From positions 124,001 to 188,000 of the forward strand of contig CAKOJN010000002.1 of NCBI GenBank assembly GCA_934090685.1: a DNA stretch of 64,000 nucleotides, written 5' to 3'. Source of the stretch: an uncultured Bacilli bacterium. GTDB lineage: Bacteria > Bacillota_I > Bacilli_A > RF39 > UBA660. Both the position numbers and the translations under genes were made by a program. Positions 1 to 9,096 of the stretch are shown one piece after another. The number at the start of each line of letters is the position of its first letter. Position 1 is the stretch's first letter. The notes beneath the pieces are model-generated. The model was given only the letters and a program-made list of their open reading frames with translations, had not been told where the DNA came from and made no database searches.

Positions 1-592
1 GGGAGAATATAAATATAATTATATAATTAAAACAAATCAAGGAGTTAAAATATTAAAAAGATATATTACAGTGGTTAATTATACAAGTGAAAAATGTTTT
101 GGATTCGATGAGGAAACACAAGAAATAGAACAATATTATTATTTTGAAAATAATGAATCTGGTGGTAAAAAGTGTCCGATGGATGTTGTAATACCAGAAA
201 AGATATCAGGAGTTCAAGTAAAGTCTATAGGTGCCTATGCATTTGAAGTTTGTAATGGTGATATAGTAACATCAACATTTTTTACAAATAATAAGTTTGA
301 AATAAAACCGATGATGATACCATCGTGTCCTGGCATCGGGATCACATCTATTATATTGCCGGAAGGTTTAGAAGATATTGGATTATGTGCCTTTCGTGGT
401 AATAACTTAAAAACAGTAACAATACCATCTACTGTTACTTGGATAGATGATTGGGCATTTGAGAATAATCAATTACAATCAGTAATATTTAAAGGTGATA
501 AAAGTAAAATATCTATTGGATGTAGAGCATTTAATGGTATAAAACATTCTGGTAGTGTTAATAGTATCTCGAAAACCTATTGTAATGACTAG
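1..592 (+). CDS. 3' part of a pilin-type BspA/LRR surface protein (5' end outside window)
   Basis: An open frame runs from base 2 to the TAG at 590-592 without needing a start codon, so this is the 3' end of a longer gene. The first 25 or so residues match the end of the Ig-like stalk of the prepilin at 12766-14358 (shared KTNQGVK and RYITV). The rest is a BspA/TpLRR-type leucine-rich-repeat head of four repeats built on the pattern I-G-x-x-A-F. The two proteins align without gaps and are mostly identical over about 190 residues, so the missing 5' part very probably encodes a prepilin N-terminus and stalk. It acts at the cell surface; the ligand is unknown. The methionine at 71 lies inside the conserved region and has no ribosome binding site, so it is not the start. 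Confidence 0.8.
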   Translation, partial: GEYKYNYIIKTNQGVKILKRYITVVNYTSEKCFGFDEETQEIEQYYYFENNESGGKKCPMDVVIPEKISGVQVKSIGAYAFEVCNGDIVTSTFFTNNKFEIKPMMIPSCPGIGITSIILPEGLEDIGLCAFRGNNLKTVTIPSTVTWIDDWAFENNQLQSVIFKGDKSKISIGCRAFNGIKHSGSVNSISKTYCND

Positions 593-594
593 TT

Positions 595-620
595 GACTGA
601 ATTTAGTATTCAGTCTTTTT
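595..620 (+). terminator. Rho-independent terminator of the LRR gene
   Basis: GACTGAAT (595-602) pairs with ATTCAGTC (608-615), then five T. The paralogous pilin gene ends in a very similar hairpin at 14382-14404. Confidence 0.85.
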
Positions 621-645
621 CTTTGTTAAAATAATGTGAAATTAA

Positions 646-673
646 TTGACATATAATTTATATTGGTTATAAT
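646..673 (+). promoter_or_regulatory. SigA-type promoter of the marR-ABC operon
   Basis: TTGACA (646-651), 16-base spacer, TATAAT (668-673). Confidence 0.8.
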
Positions 674-680
674 TATATGG

Positions 681-696
681 TTAGTTGCCTAACTAA
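681..696 (+). promoter_or_regulatory. Palindromic operator, probable MarR autoregulation site
   Basis: TTAGTT-gcct-AACTAA is a perfect inverted repeat of two 6-base arms. It lies 8 bases downstream of the -10 box, over the expected transcription start, and directly before the MarR gene. MarR dimers bind palindromes of this size; that this one is the target is inference. Confidence 0.65.
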
Positions 697-706
697 TGGA
701 GGGCGT

Positions 707-1156
707 ATGAATAATAGTGTGAGTGATGAAATTAAAAAAATACATAATCTTACTATTAGGAAAATGATATCTTTAACTAAAAAAGAAAACATGGATTTTA
801 TTAGTCCATCTCAAATAATGATAATAAAATATCTTAGTGAGAGTAAAAAAGAAGTATATCAAAAAGACTTAGGAGAATGTTTTCCATTAAGAAAATCTAC
901 TATATGTGGAATAGTTAAGACTATGCAAAAAAATGGTCTTATTAAACTAACTAATTCTGAAAATGATTTAAGAAGTAAAAGAATAGAATTAACTGATTTA
1001 TCTAAAAATATTAATAATAGAATTAAGAATAGTTTTAAAAAGTTTGATGAGATGATTATTAAAGATATTGATAGTAGTGACTTAGAAATATTTTTTAAAG
1101 TATGTAGTCAAATACAAAATAATTTGAAAGGAGAAAATTATGACAAAGATATTTAA
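707..1156 (+). CDS. MarR-family transcriptional regulator
   Basis: A 149-residue protein with the MarR layout: an N-terminal dimerisation helix, a winged helix-turn-helix at about residues 30-95 (SPSQIMIIKYLS, then LRKSTICGIVKTMQKNGLI), and a basic wing (DLRSKRIELT). The start at 707 was chosen over the upstream ATG at 677 because GGAGGG (698-703) sits just before it and because 677 falls between the promoter and its operator. It overlaps the first ABC gene by 17 bases. MarR plus two half-ABC exporters is a common self-regulated efflux layout (LmrCD-like or RcrRPQ-like), so the regulator probably represses the operon until a ligand binds. Confidence 0.88.
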   Translation: MNNSVSDEIKKIHNLTIRKMISLTKKENMDFISPSQIMIIKYLSESKKEVYQKDLGECFPLRKSTICGIVKTMQKNGLIKLTNSENDLRSKRIELTDLSKNINNRIKNSFKKFDEMIIKDIDSSDLEIFFKVCSQIQNNLKGENYDKDI

Positions 1157-2894
1157 AAATCTTAATAAAAAAGATTATTTTTTAATGCCAATTATTATTT
1201 TATTGATAGTATTACAGGTATATTTAGAACTTAGAATACCAGAATACATGACACAAATAACTACTCTTGTTAAAACAAGTGGTACAATTAATGAAATATT
1301 AACTCAAGGTATTTATATGACTTCATGTGCATTTTTGAGTTTAATATCTTCTGTTATAGTTGGATATATTGTTGCGAATATTACGGCTAATTTCTCATTA
1401 AATGTTAGACGTAAGTTATTTACTAAAGTAAATGATTTTAGTCTTGAAGAAATAAAAAAATTTAGTACTAGTAGTTTAATAACTAGAACTACTAATGATG
1501 TTACTAATCTTGAAATGTTACTTTCTATGGGACTTCAATTATTGATTAAAGCTCCTATAACAGCTATTTGGGCTATTAAGAAAATACTAGGTAAAAACTT
1601 TACATGGTCTGTTGTTACTGGTTCTGCTGTATTAGTATTAATAATAATGATAATTGTACTTGTTATTTTAGTATTACCTAAGTTTAAATTAGTACAAAAG
1701 TTAATTGATAAGATTAATGGTCTTACTCGTGAAAATTTAAAGGGTATTCGTGTTATAAGAGCTTTTAATGCTGAAGAGTTCCACGAAAATAAATTTGAGC
1801 GTCAAAATAAAAAACTTACTGATATACAAATATTTAATCAAAAGGTAATGAGCATTACTTCACCAGTAATGTATTTAATAATGAATGGTGTTTCACTTGC
1901 TATATACTTTACAGGAGCATATATGTTAGATTCTGCTTTATTTGCAGAAAAAATAGATTTGTTTAGTAACATGGTTGTATTCACATCATACGCGATGCAA
2001 GTTATATCATCTTTCTTAATGCTAGCTATAATATTTATAATGTATCCAAGAGCATCTATTTCTGCTGATAGAATTAATGAGGTTTTAGATACTAAATGCA
2101 AAATTAAGGATGGTAAAATAAGTGAAGGAAACGCTAAGGGAAAGGTAGAATTTAAAAATGTTTCATTTAAATATTCTGATAGTGATGAATATGTATTAAA
2201 AGATGTTTCATTTACAGCTGATCCTGGTATGACAGTTGCAATAATAGGTTCTACTGGTAGTGGTAAAAGCACACTGATAAACCTAATAACTAGATTCTAT
2301 GATGCTAGTGAAGGCGCTGTACTTGTAGATGATGTTGATGTTAGGGAATATAAGTTATCATCTTTATATGATAAACTTGGATATGTTTCTCAAAAAGCAA
2401 TATTATTTAGTGGCAGTATTAAAGATAATGTTTCTTTTGGAGAAAAGAGTGATTATAAGGTAACTGATGATAAAATTAAATCTGCGATTAGAGTATCTCA
2501 ATCAGAGGACTTCGTATTAAAATTAAAAGATAAATATAATTCTAGTGTATCACAGGGTGGAACTAATTTATCTGGTGGTCAAAAGCAAAGAATATCTATA
2601 GCAAGAGCTATCGCAAGGGATCCTGAAATATATATATTTGATGATTCATTTAGCGCACTTGACTATAAAACTGATTATACATTAAGACATGAACTTAAAA
2701 AATATACAAGTACTTCAACAAATATAATAGTTGCTCAAAGAATAGGTACAATTATTAATTCTGATATGATAATTGTACTTGATAAAGGTGTTGTTGTTGG
2801 AAAGGGTACTCATAAAGAGTTAATGAAAAATTGTGATGTTTATAAAGAAATAGCATATTCACAATTATCAAAGGAGGAATTAGAACATGAATAA
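1140..2894 (+). CDS. ABC exporter half-transporter, degenerate-site subunit
   Basis: A 584-residue half-transporter with an N-terminal six-helix membrane domain and a C-terminal nucleotide-binding domain. Walker A is GSTGSGKS at about residue 370, the signature LSGGQ at about 477, and Walker B FDDSFSALD at about 500. The residue after the Walker B aspartate is Asp instead of the catalytic Glu, and the switch histidine is Gln (VAQR). Both changes mark the degenerate-site subunit of heterodimeric exporters such as LmrC or TM287. It overlaps the MarR gene by 17 bases and the next ABC gene by 8, so translation is coupled. The substrate (drug, lipid or peptide) cannot be read from the sequence. 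Confidence 0.9.
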   Translation: MTKIFKNLNKKDYFLMPIIILLIVLQVYLELRIPEYMTQITTLVKTSGTINEILTQGIYMTSCAFLSLISSVIVGYIVANITANFSLNVRRKLFTKVNDFSLEEIKKFSTSSLITRTTNDVTNLEMLLSMGLQLLIKAPITAIWAIKKILGKNFTWSVVTGSAVLVLIIMIIVLVILVLPKFKLVQKLIDKINGLTRENLKGIRVIRAFNAEEFHENKFERQNKKLTDIQIFNQKVMSITSPVMYLIMNGVSLAIYFTGAYMLDSALFAEKIDLFSNMVVFTSYAMQVISSFLMLAIIFIMYPRASISADRINEVLDTKCKIKDGKISEGNAKGKVEFKNVSFKYSDSDEYVLKDVSFTADPGMTVAIIGSTGSGKSTLINLITRFYDASEGAVLVDDVDVREYKLSSLYDKLGYVSQKAILFSGSIKDNVSFGEKSDYKVTDDKIKSAIRVSQSEDFVLKLKDKYNSSVSQGGTNLSGGQKQRISIARAIARDPEIYIFDDSFSALDYKTDYTLRHELKKYTSTSTNIIVAQRIGTIINSDMIIVLDKGVVVGKGTHKELMKNCDVYKEIAYSQLSKEELEHE

Positions 2895-5055
2895 CGAAGA
2901 AAAAGAAACTAAAAGAAACATTCCTCATCATGGACCTGGTAGGGTTGTCGAAAAACCAAAAGATTTCAAACTTGCTATAAAGAAATTGGTTCATTATTTA
3001 AAACCTTTTATGGTACCTATAATAGTAGCATTAATTTTATCAGTATTAAGTAGTGTATTATCTATAATAGGGCCAAATAAACTAAGTGATTTAACAGACG
3101 AAATATCTAAAGGTCTTGGTATTAATTCTAAGAATATGGAATTAATTATGAATGATATTCAAAATGATATTAAAAGTAATTTGATTCTAAATACTAAAGA
3201 TATAGAGTCTTTAAATGATACTGATAAAGCAAAATACTATGAAGTTATATCTACATTAAAAGATGGAAATAAAAAGGAAACTTATAATACTATATTATCT
3301 CTTCCTGATAGTGTAAAACTATTAATATTAAGTGATACTAAAATAAAAAATGTCTCTATAAGTAAAAGTGATAAATTAAAATTATTAAGTCTTACTTCTA
3401 GTAGTAATGACGAAAAAGCCATGTATAAGAGTCTTGATAAGTTGCCCGAAAGTATTAAGAGTCTCATAAAACCTAAAATTGATTTAAATAAAGTAAATAA
3501 GATAGGAATCTTTTTAATATGTATCTTCTTAATAAGCGCAGTATTTGATTATTTTGAAAATATTATTATGGTTGATGTATCAAATAATTTTGCATATGGT
3601 TTGAGAAAGAAAATATCTAAAAAGATAAATAAATTACCTCTTAAATATTTTGATAAGAATAGTTATGGTGACATATTATCAAGAATAACTAATGATGTTG
3701 ATACAATTAATATGTCTTTACAAAATAGTTTATCTACATTTATGTCATCAGTAACTTTATTTATAGGTTCAATTATTATGATGTTTTCAACTAATGTATA
3801 TATGGCTATTACAGGTGTATTATCTAGTTTAATTGGTTTTGTATTTATGAGTGTTATAATGAAAAAAAGTCAAAAATACTTTATTAAAAGACAAGTTGAA
3901 CTTGGTAAATTAAATGGTCATATAGAAGAGGCATATTCATCTCATTTAGTTATTAAAGCGTATAACGCTACTGAAGAATCTAATAAAAAGTTTGATAAGT
4001 ATAATGGTTCATTATATGAATGCAATAGAAAGAGTCAATTTTTATCAGGTTTAATGCCACCTATAATGGGATTTATAGGAAACTTTAGTTATGTTGCGGT
4101 ATGTATAGTTGGTGCTATACTTGTACTTAAGGGTAATATTACTTTTGGTGTTATAGTTGCATTCATGATATATGTAAGATTATTTACTAATCCATTATCA
4201 AGAATTGCTCAAAGTATGACTCAATTACAATCTGCAGCGTCTGCATCTGAAAGAGTATTTGAGTTTGTAGAAGAGACTGAAATGTTTGATGAGTCTGAAA
4301 TGATAAAGCAACTGGATAAAGATAAAGTTAAAGGAGAAATTGAATTTAGAAATGTATCATTTGGATACAATGATAATAAAACTATAATAAATAACTTTAA
4401 TTTTAAAGCTAAACCTGGTGAAAAGATAGCAATAGTAGGTCCGACAGGAGCTGGTAAGACTACAATTGTTAATCTTTTAATGAAATTTTATGAAATTAAT
4501 AATGGTGACATATTAATAGATGGTATTTCTACTAAAGAATTAACAAGAGAGAATATTCATGATTTATTTATTATGATTCTTCAAGATACTTGGTTATTTG
4601 AAGGAACTATAAAAGAAAATATTAAATACAATAAGTTAAATGTAAGTGATGAAGAAGTATGGAATGCATTAAAAATAGTTGGTGTTGATCATTTTGTTAA
4701 ATCGCTTCCTAAAACTATTGATTATAAGATTGGGGATAATGATTCAATATCATCAGGTCAAAAACAACTTCTTACTATAGCAAGAGGTATGATTAAAAAC
4801 TCTCCATTCTTAATACTTGATGAGGCAACATCTTCAGTTGATACAAGAACAGAAGAATTAGTCCAAAAAGCTATGGATAAATTAACTAAAGGTAGAACTT
4901 CGTTTATAATTGCACATAGACTATCAACTATAAAAAATGCTGATCATATACTTGTTATGAAAGATGGAAGTATAATTGAACAAGGAAATCACGATGAACT
5001 TATAAAGAAAAATGGTTTTTATGCTGAACTTTATAATTCTCAATTTAAAAATTAA
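2887..5055 (+). CDS. ABC exporter half-transporter, catalytic subunit with large extracellular insertion
   Basis: A 722-residue partner of the preceding ABC protein. Walker A is GPTGAGKTT at about residue 518, Walker B LILDEATSS keeps the catalytic Glu, and the switch loop AHR keeps the His. The signature is altered to SSGQ. In a heterodimer this altered signature faces the Asp-type Walker B of the partner, so the two genes together give one working and one degenerate ATP site, as in known asymmetric exporters. About 130 polar, Ser/Lys/Asp-rich residues lie between membrane helix 1 (about 41-63) and helix 2 (about 204-222), which should place them outside the cell. This makes the protein clearly longer than the usual 580-600 residues. 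The start at 2887 overlaps the upstream stop and follows AAGGAGG. Confidence 0.9.
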   Translation: MNNEEKETKRNIPHHGPGRVVEKPKDFKLAIKKLVHYLKPFMVPIIVALILSVLSSVLSIIGPNKLSDLTDEISKGLGINSKNMELIMNDIQNDIKSNLILNTKDIESLNDTDKAKYYEVISTLKDGNKKETYNTILSLPDSVKLLILSDTKIKNVSISKSDKLKLLSLTSSSNDEKAMYKSLDKLPESIKSLIKPKIDLNKVNKIGIFLICIFLISAVFDYFENIIMVDVSNNFAYGLRKKISKKINKLPLKYFDKNSYGDILSRITNDVDTINMSLQNSLSTFMSSVTLFIGSIIMMFSTNVYMAITGVLSSLIGFVFMSVIMKKSQKYFIKRQVELGKLNGHIEEAYSSHLVIKAYNATEESNKKFDKYNGSLYECNRKSQFLSGLMPPIMGFIGNFSYVAVCIVGAILVLKGNITFGVIVAFMIYVRLFTNPLSRIAQSMTQLQSAASASERVFEFVEETEMFDESEMIKQLDKDKVKGEIEFRNVSFGYNDNKTIINNFNFKAKPGEKIAIVGPTGAGKTTIVNLLMKFYEINNGDILIDGISTKELTRENIHDLFIMILQDTWLFEGTIKENIKYNKLNVSDEEVWNALKIVGVDHFVKSLPKTIDYKIGDNDSISSGQKQLLTIARGMIKNSPFLILDEATSSVDTRTEELVQKAMDKLTKGRTSFIIAHRLSTIKNADHILVMKDGSIIEQGNHDELIKKNGFYAELYNSQFKN

Positions 5056-5083
5056 CATATGAAAATTCTCATATGTTTTTTTC
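5055..5083 (+). terminator. Terminator of the ABC exporter operon
   Basis: ACATATGA (5055-5062) pairs with TCATATGT (5069-5076), followed by a T run. Confidence 0.85.
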
Positions 5084-5089
5084 TTTGAA

Positions 5090-5118
5090 TTGACATGCGA
5101 TTGTAAATATTTTATAAT
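5090..5118 (+). promoter_or_regulatory. SigA-type promoter of the surface protein gene
   Basis: TTGACA (5090-5095), 17-base spacer, TATAAT (5113-5118). Confidence 0.8.
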
Positions 5119-5151
5119 TGTTATAGTTAATATGATAATAGGAGACAATGT

Positions 5152-7641
5152 ATGAAAAAAAATAAAAGGAGAATATTTAAAAGATTTAATATGTTTTATA
5201 TTATCCTTTTAGTTTGCATATCGATGATTAGTATAGGGTATTCTGCACTTAATTCAACTCTTAAAATATCAGGTATTGCGACTGCTCGTGCTAAGAGTGA
5301 TATTAGAGTTATTAGTATAAATTCAACTAGACTTGAAAATGGTGCTTATGAAAAAACAACTCCTAGATATACTAAGTATACTACTCAAATAGATAGTACT
5401 CTTCCTAATTCTAATTCTATTATTGAATATACTGTTACTATTAAAAATTATTCAGATAAAAAATATGAATTTGTTTCAAAAGATGTAGAAAGATCTAATG
5501 ATGGTATTACTCCATCAATGATTGGTCTTGCTGAAGGTAAAATATTTGAGCCAGGAGAGGAAGTAACATTTGTTATTAAAGAAATGTACACTACCGGTCA
5601 AGGTGATAATCATGATTCTAATACAATTGTTAAATATAATTTTGAAGAATATGTTCCTGAACCTGAGGTGGTAACGACATTATTAAAAGATCAAATACTT
5701 TCTGATAATGGAGGAGCGAGTGCTATTGAAGCAAAGTCAAAGCCTTCATTTAGTGCAGTTGATACTTCAAATAGTGGAATGCATGCAGATACTGATGATA
5801 AAGGTAAAACTTATTATTATAGAGGAAATGTTACTAATAATTATGTTTTATTCGCAGGGTTTTATTGGAGAATAGTAAGAATTAATGGCGATAATTCTAT
5901 TAAACTTATTTATCAGGGTGAGACTGCTAATGCAAGTGGTGCTAATTCTGGAATAGGTACCTCAAAGTTTAATACAATTAGTGGAGTTTCTACATCTGTT
6001 ACATTTTATTATTCACTAGCTGGTTTATCATCAATATCAACTGCGCTTAATACTTGGTATGGAAATAACTTAACAAGTTATGACGATTATATATATAAAG
6101 ATTCTATATTCTTTTCAGATTTGTCTAATGCAACTAATCAATATACAAGTCCATCAACAAGTAATACAAGTGTTGCTCAAGTTCAAAAAAAGGCACTTTA
6201 TTTTGGAGCTAGATATAGACTTCTTAGTAAAAAAACACCAACATTTTTAATACAAAATAATGATAAACATACTGCGACAATATCAACAATAGGTAATAAA
6301 GTTTTAACATATCCAATAGGTTTAATTACTTTAGATGAGGCGTATTATGCTGGTGGGTTTAGTGAAAACAATACTAGTTATTATTTAAATTCTTCTGTTG
6401 ACTATTGGGCGCTATCACCTTATGAATTTGTAAAACAAAGTTTATTTAGCAAAAACTATGATGCAAGAATTGCTTATATAACATCTAGCGGTAAAATAAG
6501 TGAAGGAAACTCTGATACTGCATATACTATGAGACCAGTTATAAATCTTGTTCCAGAAGTATTGTGGGGAGGTGGAACTGGTACAGCTAGTGACCCATAT
6601 ATTCCTACTTTGGGAAGCTCTCAATCTGAAAATAAAGTTGATCCAACTCCTTATTATAATAGTACCCTTGCTTCTGCATTAACATCAATGTCAGATGCAG
6701 GAGATAGTACATTATTAAAACATGACTCTTCATTAGAAAATGGTGCTAATGACAATAATTATAGATATTCTGGACCTGATCCTAATAACTATGTTTGTTT
6801 CGGAGATTCATCTTATAACGGAAGCTCTAATAGTACGTGTCCTATAAATAATCTTTATCGAATTATTGGTGTGTTTGATGGAAAGGTTAAATTAATATCA
6901 GCAGACTATGTTGATAAAAGTATGTTAGGGCAAACGGGAGCTTATAAAAGTGATGTTACAAGTATAGATAGTACATATATAGGCAAAAAAACAGCAAATA
7001 ATATTTCTAAATATGCATATACTACAGTTGTCAATAGTGATCCTGATGATAATGATGAATCGTATATTAATAAAGCAAGTATGACAAATAAATTAGGTTC
7101 TACCTCTCCTGCAGCTAACGATTGGGATGATACATCAGATCTTGCACGTGAAAATTTAAATAATATATTTTTAAATAAATTTTCAAATGATTGGAAGAGT
7201 AAAATAGTTAAAACAACATGGCATGTTGGTGACGTTAATTATTTTGACTCAATAAAAGAAAAAGCAAAACTAGTAATGGATAGAGAACTTAATAGTGATG
7301 CTACATATTCAAATTATGTAGGTATGATGTATTATCATGAATATGCTTTTGCAGCCTCTGCAGTTGTTTGGAAATATAGTATGAACTCTTATGCAAATTA
7401 TACAAAGAAAAATTGGATGTTTTTAGGCCTTAAAGAATGGACAATATCACATGGTTCATATACTTTATTGGTAAATAAAATAACAACATATGCTGCAGCA
7501 GTTGCAACATCAGGTGCTCCGGGATATGAAAAAGTTAACAATGGTCTTCCAATAAGGGCAACATTTAGTATAGACACTTCCGTTAAATTAAAATCCGGCA
7601 AAGGAACTTACGATAATCCATACGCTCTTGATATTTCATAA
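5152..7641 (+). CDS. Large membrane-anchored surface protein with two YYRG...NPY-type modules
   Basis: An 829-residue protein. A basic N-terminus is followed by one hydrophobic segment (about residues 14-33) and the motif GYSALNSTLKISG, a layout seen in many exported proteins of uncultured gut Bacilli. Residues 34-165 form a beta-rich region. Two modules follow. Module 1 (about 176-485) has YYYRG, NNYV, WRIVRI, KLIY, YPIGLITLDE, YWALSP and ends in GTGTASDPYI. Module 2 (about 500-829) ends in GKGTYDNPYAL. Module 1 is shared with the heads of the prepilins at 29105 and 46475; module 2 is more divergent. It may correspond to the family called DUF6273, which I cannot confirm here. The start follows GGAG at 5141-5144. 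The gene is monocistronic between its own promoter and terminator. No enzyme motif or LPXTG-type signal is visible; an adhesin or display role is a guess. Confidence 0.75.
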   Translation: MKKNKRRIFKRFNMFYIILLVCISMISIGYSALNSTLKISGIATARAKSDIRVISINSTRLENGAYEKTTPRYTKYTTQIDSTLPNSNSIIEYTVTIKNYSDKKYEFVSKDVERSNDGITPSMIGLAEGKIFEPGEEVTFVIKEMYTTGQGDNHDSNTIVKYNFEEYVPEPEVVTTLLKDQILSDNGGASAIEAKSKPSFSAVDTSNSGMHADTDDKGKTYYYRGNVTNNYVLFAGFYWRIVRINGDNSIKLIYQGETANASGANSGIGTSKFNTISGVSTSVTFYYSLAGLSSISTALNTWYGNNLTSYDDYIYKDSIFFSDLSNATNQYTSPSTSNTSVAQVQKKALYFGARYRLLSKKTPTFLIQNNDKHTATISTIGNKVLTYPIGLITLDEAYYAGGFSENNTSYYLNSSVDYWALSPYEFVKQSLFSKNYDARIAYITSSGKISEGNSDTAYTMRPVINLVPEVLWGGGTGTASDPYIPTLGSSQSENKVDPTPYYNSTLASALTSMSDAGDSTLLKHDSSLENGANDNNYRYSGPDPNNYVCFGDSSYNGSSNSTCPINNLYRIIGVFDGKVKLISADYVDKSMLGQTGAYKSDVTSIDSTYIGKKTANNISKYAYTTVVNSDPDDNDESYINKASMTNKLGSTSPAANDWDDTSDLARENLNNIFLNKFSNDWKSKIVKTTWHVGDVNYFDSIKEKAKLVMDRELNSDATYSNYVGMMYYHEYAFAASAVVWKYSMNSYANYTKKNWMFLGLKEWTISHGSYTLLVNKITTYAAAVATSGAPGYEKVNNGLPIRATFSIDTSVKLKSGKGTYDNPYALDIS

Positions 7642-7665
7642 TTAGAAGTTGAGACTTAAAGCTTA

Positions 7666-7692
7666 TAGAAGTGACTATTCACTTCTATTTTT
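7666..7692 (+). terminator. Terminator of the surface protein gene
   Basis: TAGAAGTGA (7666-7674) pairs with TCACTTCTA (7679-7687), followed by T-rich sequence. Confidence 0.85.
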
Positions 7693-7715
7693 AATTTTTA
7701 AAAATATAATTAAAT

Positions 7716-7946
7716 ATGATAAAAGATATTATTAAAAATAAAAATTATGAGATAAAAATTGATGTTAATTATATTCATATAATTAATTATTTAAAAGTAG
7801 ATGAGATATCATTTAATAATATTAAAGTATCTTTGAATAGCAAAAAAATAAATATTAATGGAGAAAAATTAATAATAACTAAATTAGATGAAAATGAAAT
7901 GTTAATAAAAGGAGTATTTAAAGGAATTGATTTTATAGATGAATAG
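7716..7946 (+). CDS. yqfC: Sporulation protein YqfC (YabP/YqfC family)
   Basis: A 76-residue, beta-rich small protein with the YabP/YqfC pattern (INYLKVDEISFNNIKVSLNSK...ININGEKLIITKL) and no membrane segment. In Bacillus subtilis yqfC-yqfD is a SigE-dependent pair at the head of the ybeY-dgkA-cdd-era cluster, and the same order is seen here. It overlaps yqfD by 8 bases. No Shine-Dalgarno is visible. A TATAAT at 7705-7710 lies only 5 bases before the ATG, so the message may be nearly leaderless, or the true promoter is of another type. Confidence 0.82.
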   Translation: MIKDIIKNKNYEIKIDVNYIHIINYLKVDEISFNNIKVSLNSKKININGEKLIITKLDENEMLIKGVFKGIDFIDE

Positions 7947-9096
7947 TCCTGTTAAAATTAAAATCAATACTTGTAGTAATAGATTTATTAATTATTTAGT
8001 TTACAATAATATATATTATAGTTCACTTATTAAAACTAGTGATTCTTTTATACTTGTTACAACTTATGAAAATTATAAAAAAATAGCAAGAAGATTTGAA
8101 ACAGTTATTATTAAATATTATGGGAAAATGTTCTTTATAAATTTTATAAAAACTAATAAATATATGATATTATCAATTATTATATCTTTTTTATTATTAA
8201 GACTATTAACATCTACTATATTTGAAATTAATATTAATACTGAAGATCAAGAACTTAAAAAAGAAATTCTTTCTAGCTTAAATGAAAATGGTATAGATAT
8301 ATATAAAAAGAAAAAAACATTTAACGAATTGAATAAAATTAAAAATAATATTTTAAAATCAAATGAAGATGTTTTAGAGTGGATTGAAATAGTTGAGAAA
8401 GGTTGCAGTTATACAATTAATTTAACCAAAAGAGTGAAGAAAAAAAGTGATATGGAAACAAACACTCCTAGTGACATAGTGGCATCTAAAGATGGCCTTA
8501 TAAAATATATAACTAATTATAGTGGAACTAAACTTAAGGATGTTAATGATTATGTTAAAAAAGGAGATGTATTAATAACTGGAAATATTATTAAAAATGA
8601 TGAAGTTGTTGATAAAGTCAAAGCAGTGGGAAAAGTTTATGCTGAGGTATGGTATACAGTGAAAGTAAATATACCATATAATTATATTGAATACACAGAC
8701 TCATTAAAAAGAGTTAATCATTATTATTTAGATATATTTGGTAAAAAATTTACTTTACTTGGAAAATATGACTCTAAAAATACCATTAATACTAAAAAGT
8801 TAATATTAAATAAACCATATTTATTATTTAAATTATATAAAGAAGAGAAAAAGATATATGAGTATAAAGAATATAAGATTACTAAAGATGATGCTTATAA
8901 AGAGGCTCTTCATAGAAGTGAAAAACAAATTAAAAATAGACTTAAAAGTGATGAATATATAATAAGTAAAAATACTTTGAAAAAAGACGCATTTCGTAGT
9001 AAAATGTATGTAGAAGTATTTTTCAAAGTTTATGAAAATATTGGGGTTACTTCAGATATAGGAGAGTTAGATGAAAATAATGGAATCAGCAATTAG
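7939..9096 (+). CDS. yqfD: Sporulation protein YqfD
   Basis: A 385-residue protein with a cytoplasmic N-terminal part (about 1-75), one membrane helix (about 76-92, MILSIIISFLLLRLL) and a large outer domain, the YqfD layout. Family knowledge places it in stage IV spore development in the mother cell. It overlaps yqfC by 8 bases, and its stop lies 26 bases inside the next gene, so the block is translationally coupled. Confidence 0.88.
   Translation: MNSPVKIKINTCSNRFINYLVYNNIYYSSLIKTSDSFILVTTYENYKKIARRFETVIIKYYGKMFFINFIKTNKYMILSIIISFLLLRLLTSTIFEININTEDQELKKEILSSLNENGIDIYKKKKTFNELNKIKNNILKSNEDVLEWIEIVEKGCSYTINLTKRVKKKSDMETNTPSDIVASKDGLIKYITNYSGTKLKDVNDYVKKGDVLITGNIIKNDEVVDKVKAVGKVYAEVWYTVKVNIPYNYIEYTDSLKRVNHYYLDIFGKKFTLLGKYDSKNTINTKKLILNKPYLLFKLYKEEKKIYEYKEYKITKDDAYKEALHRSEKQIKNRLKSDEYIISKNTLKKDAFRSKMYVEVFFKVYENIGVTSDIGELDENNGISN

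Noticed and set aside
2946..2952. TGTCGAA, a perfect Spo0A box
   Set aside because: It lies inside the coding region of the second ABC gene, far from any promoter, and a 7-base match is expected by chance in a window of this size.
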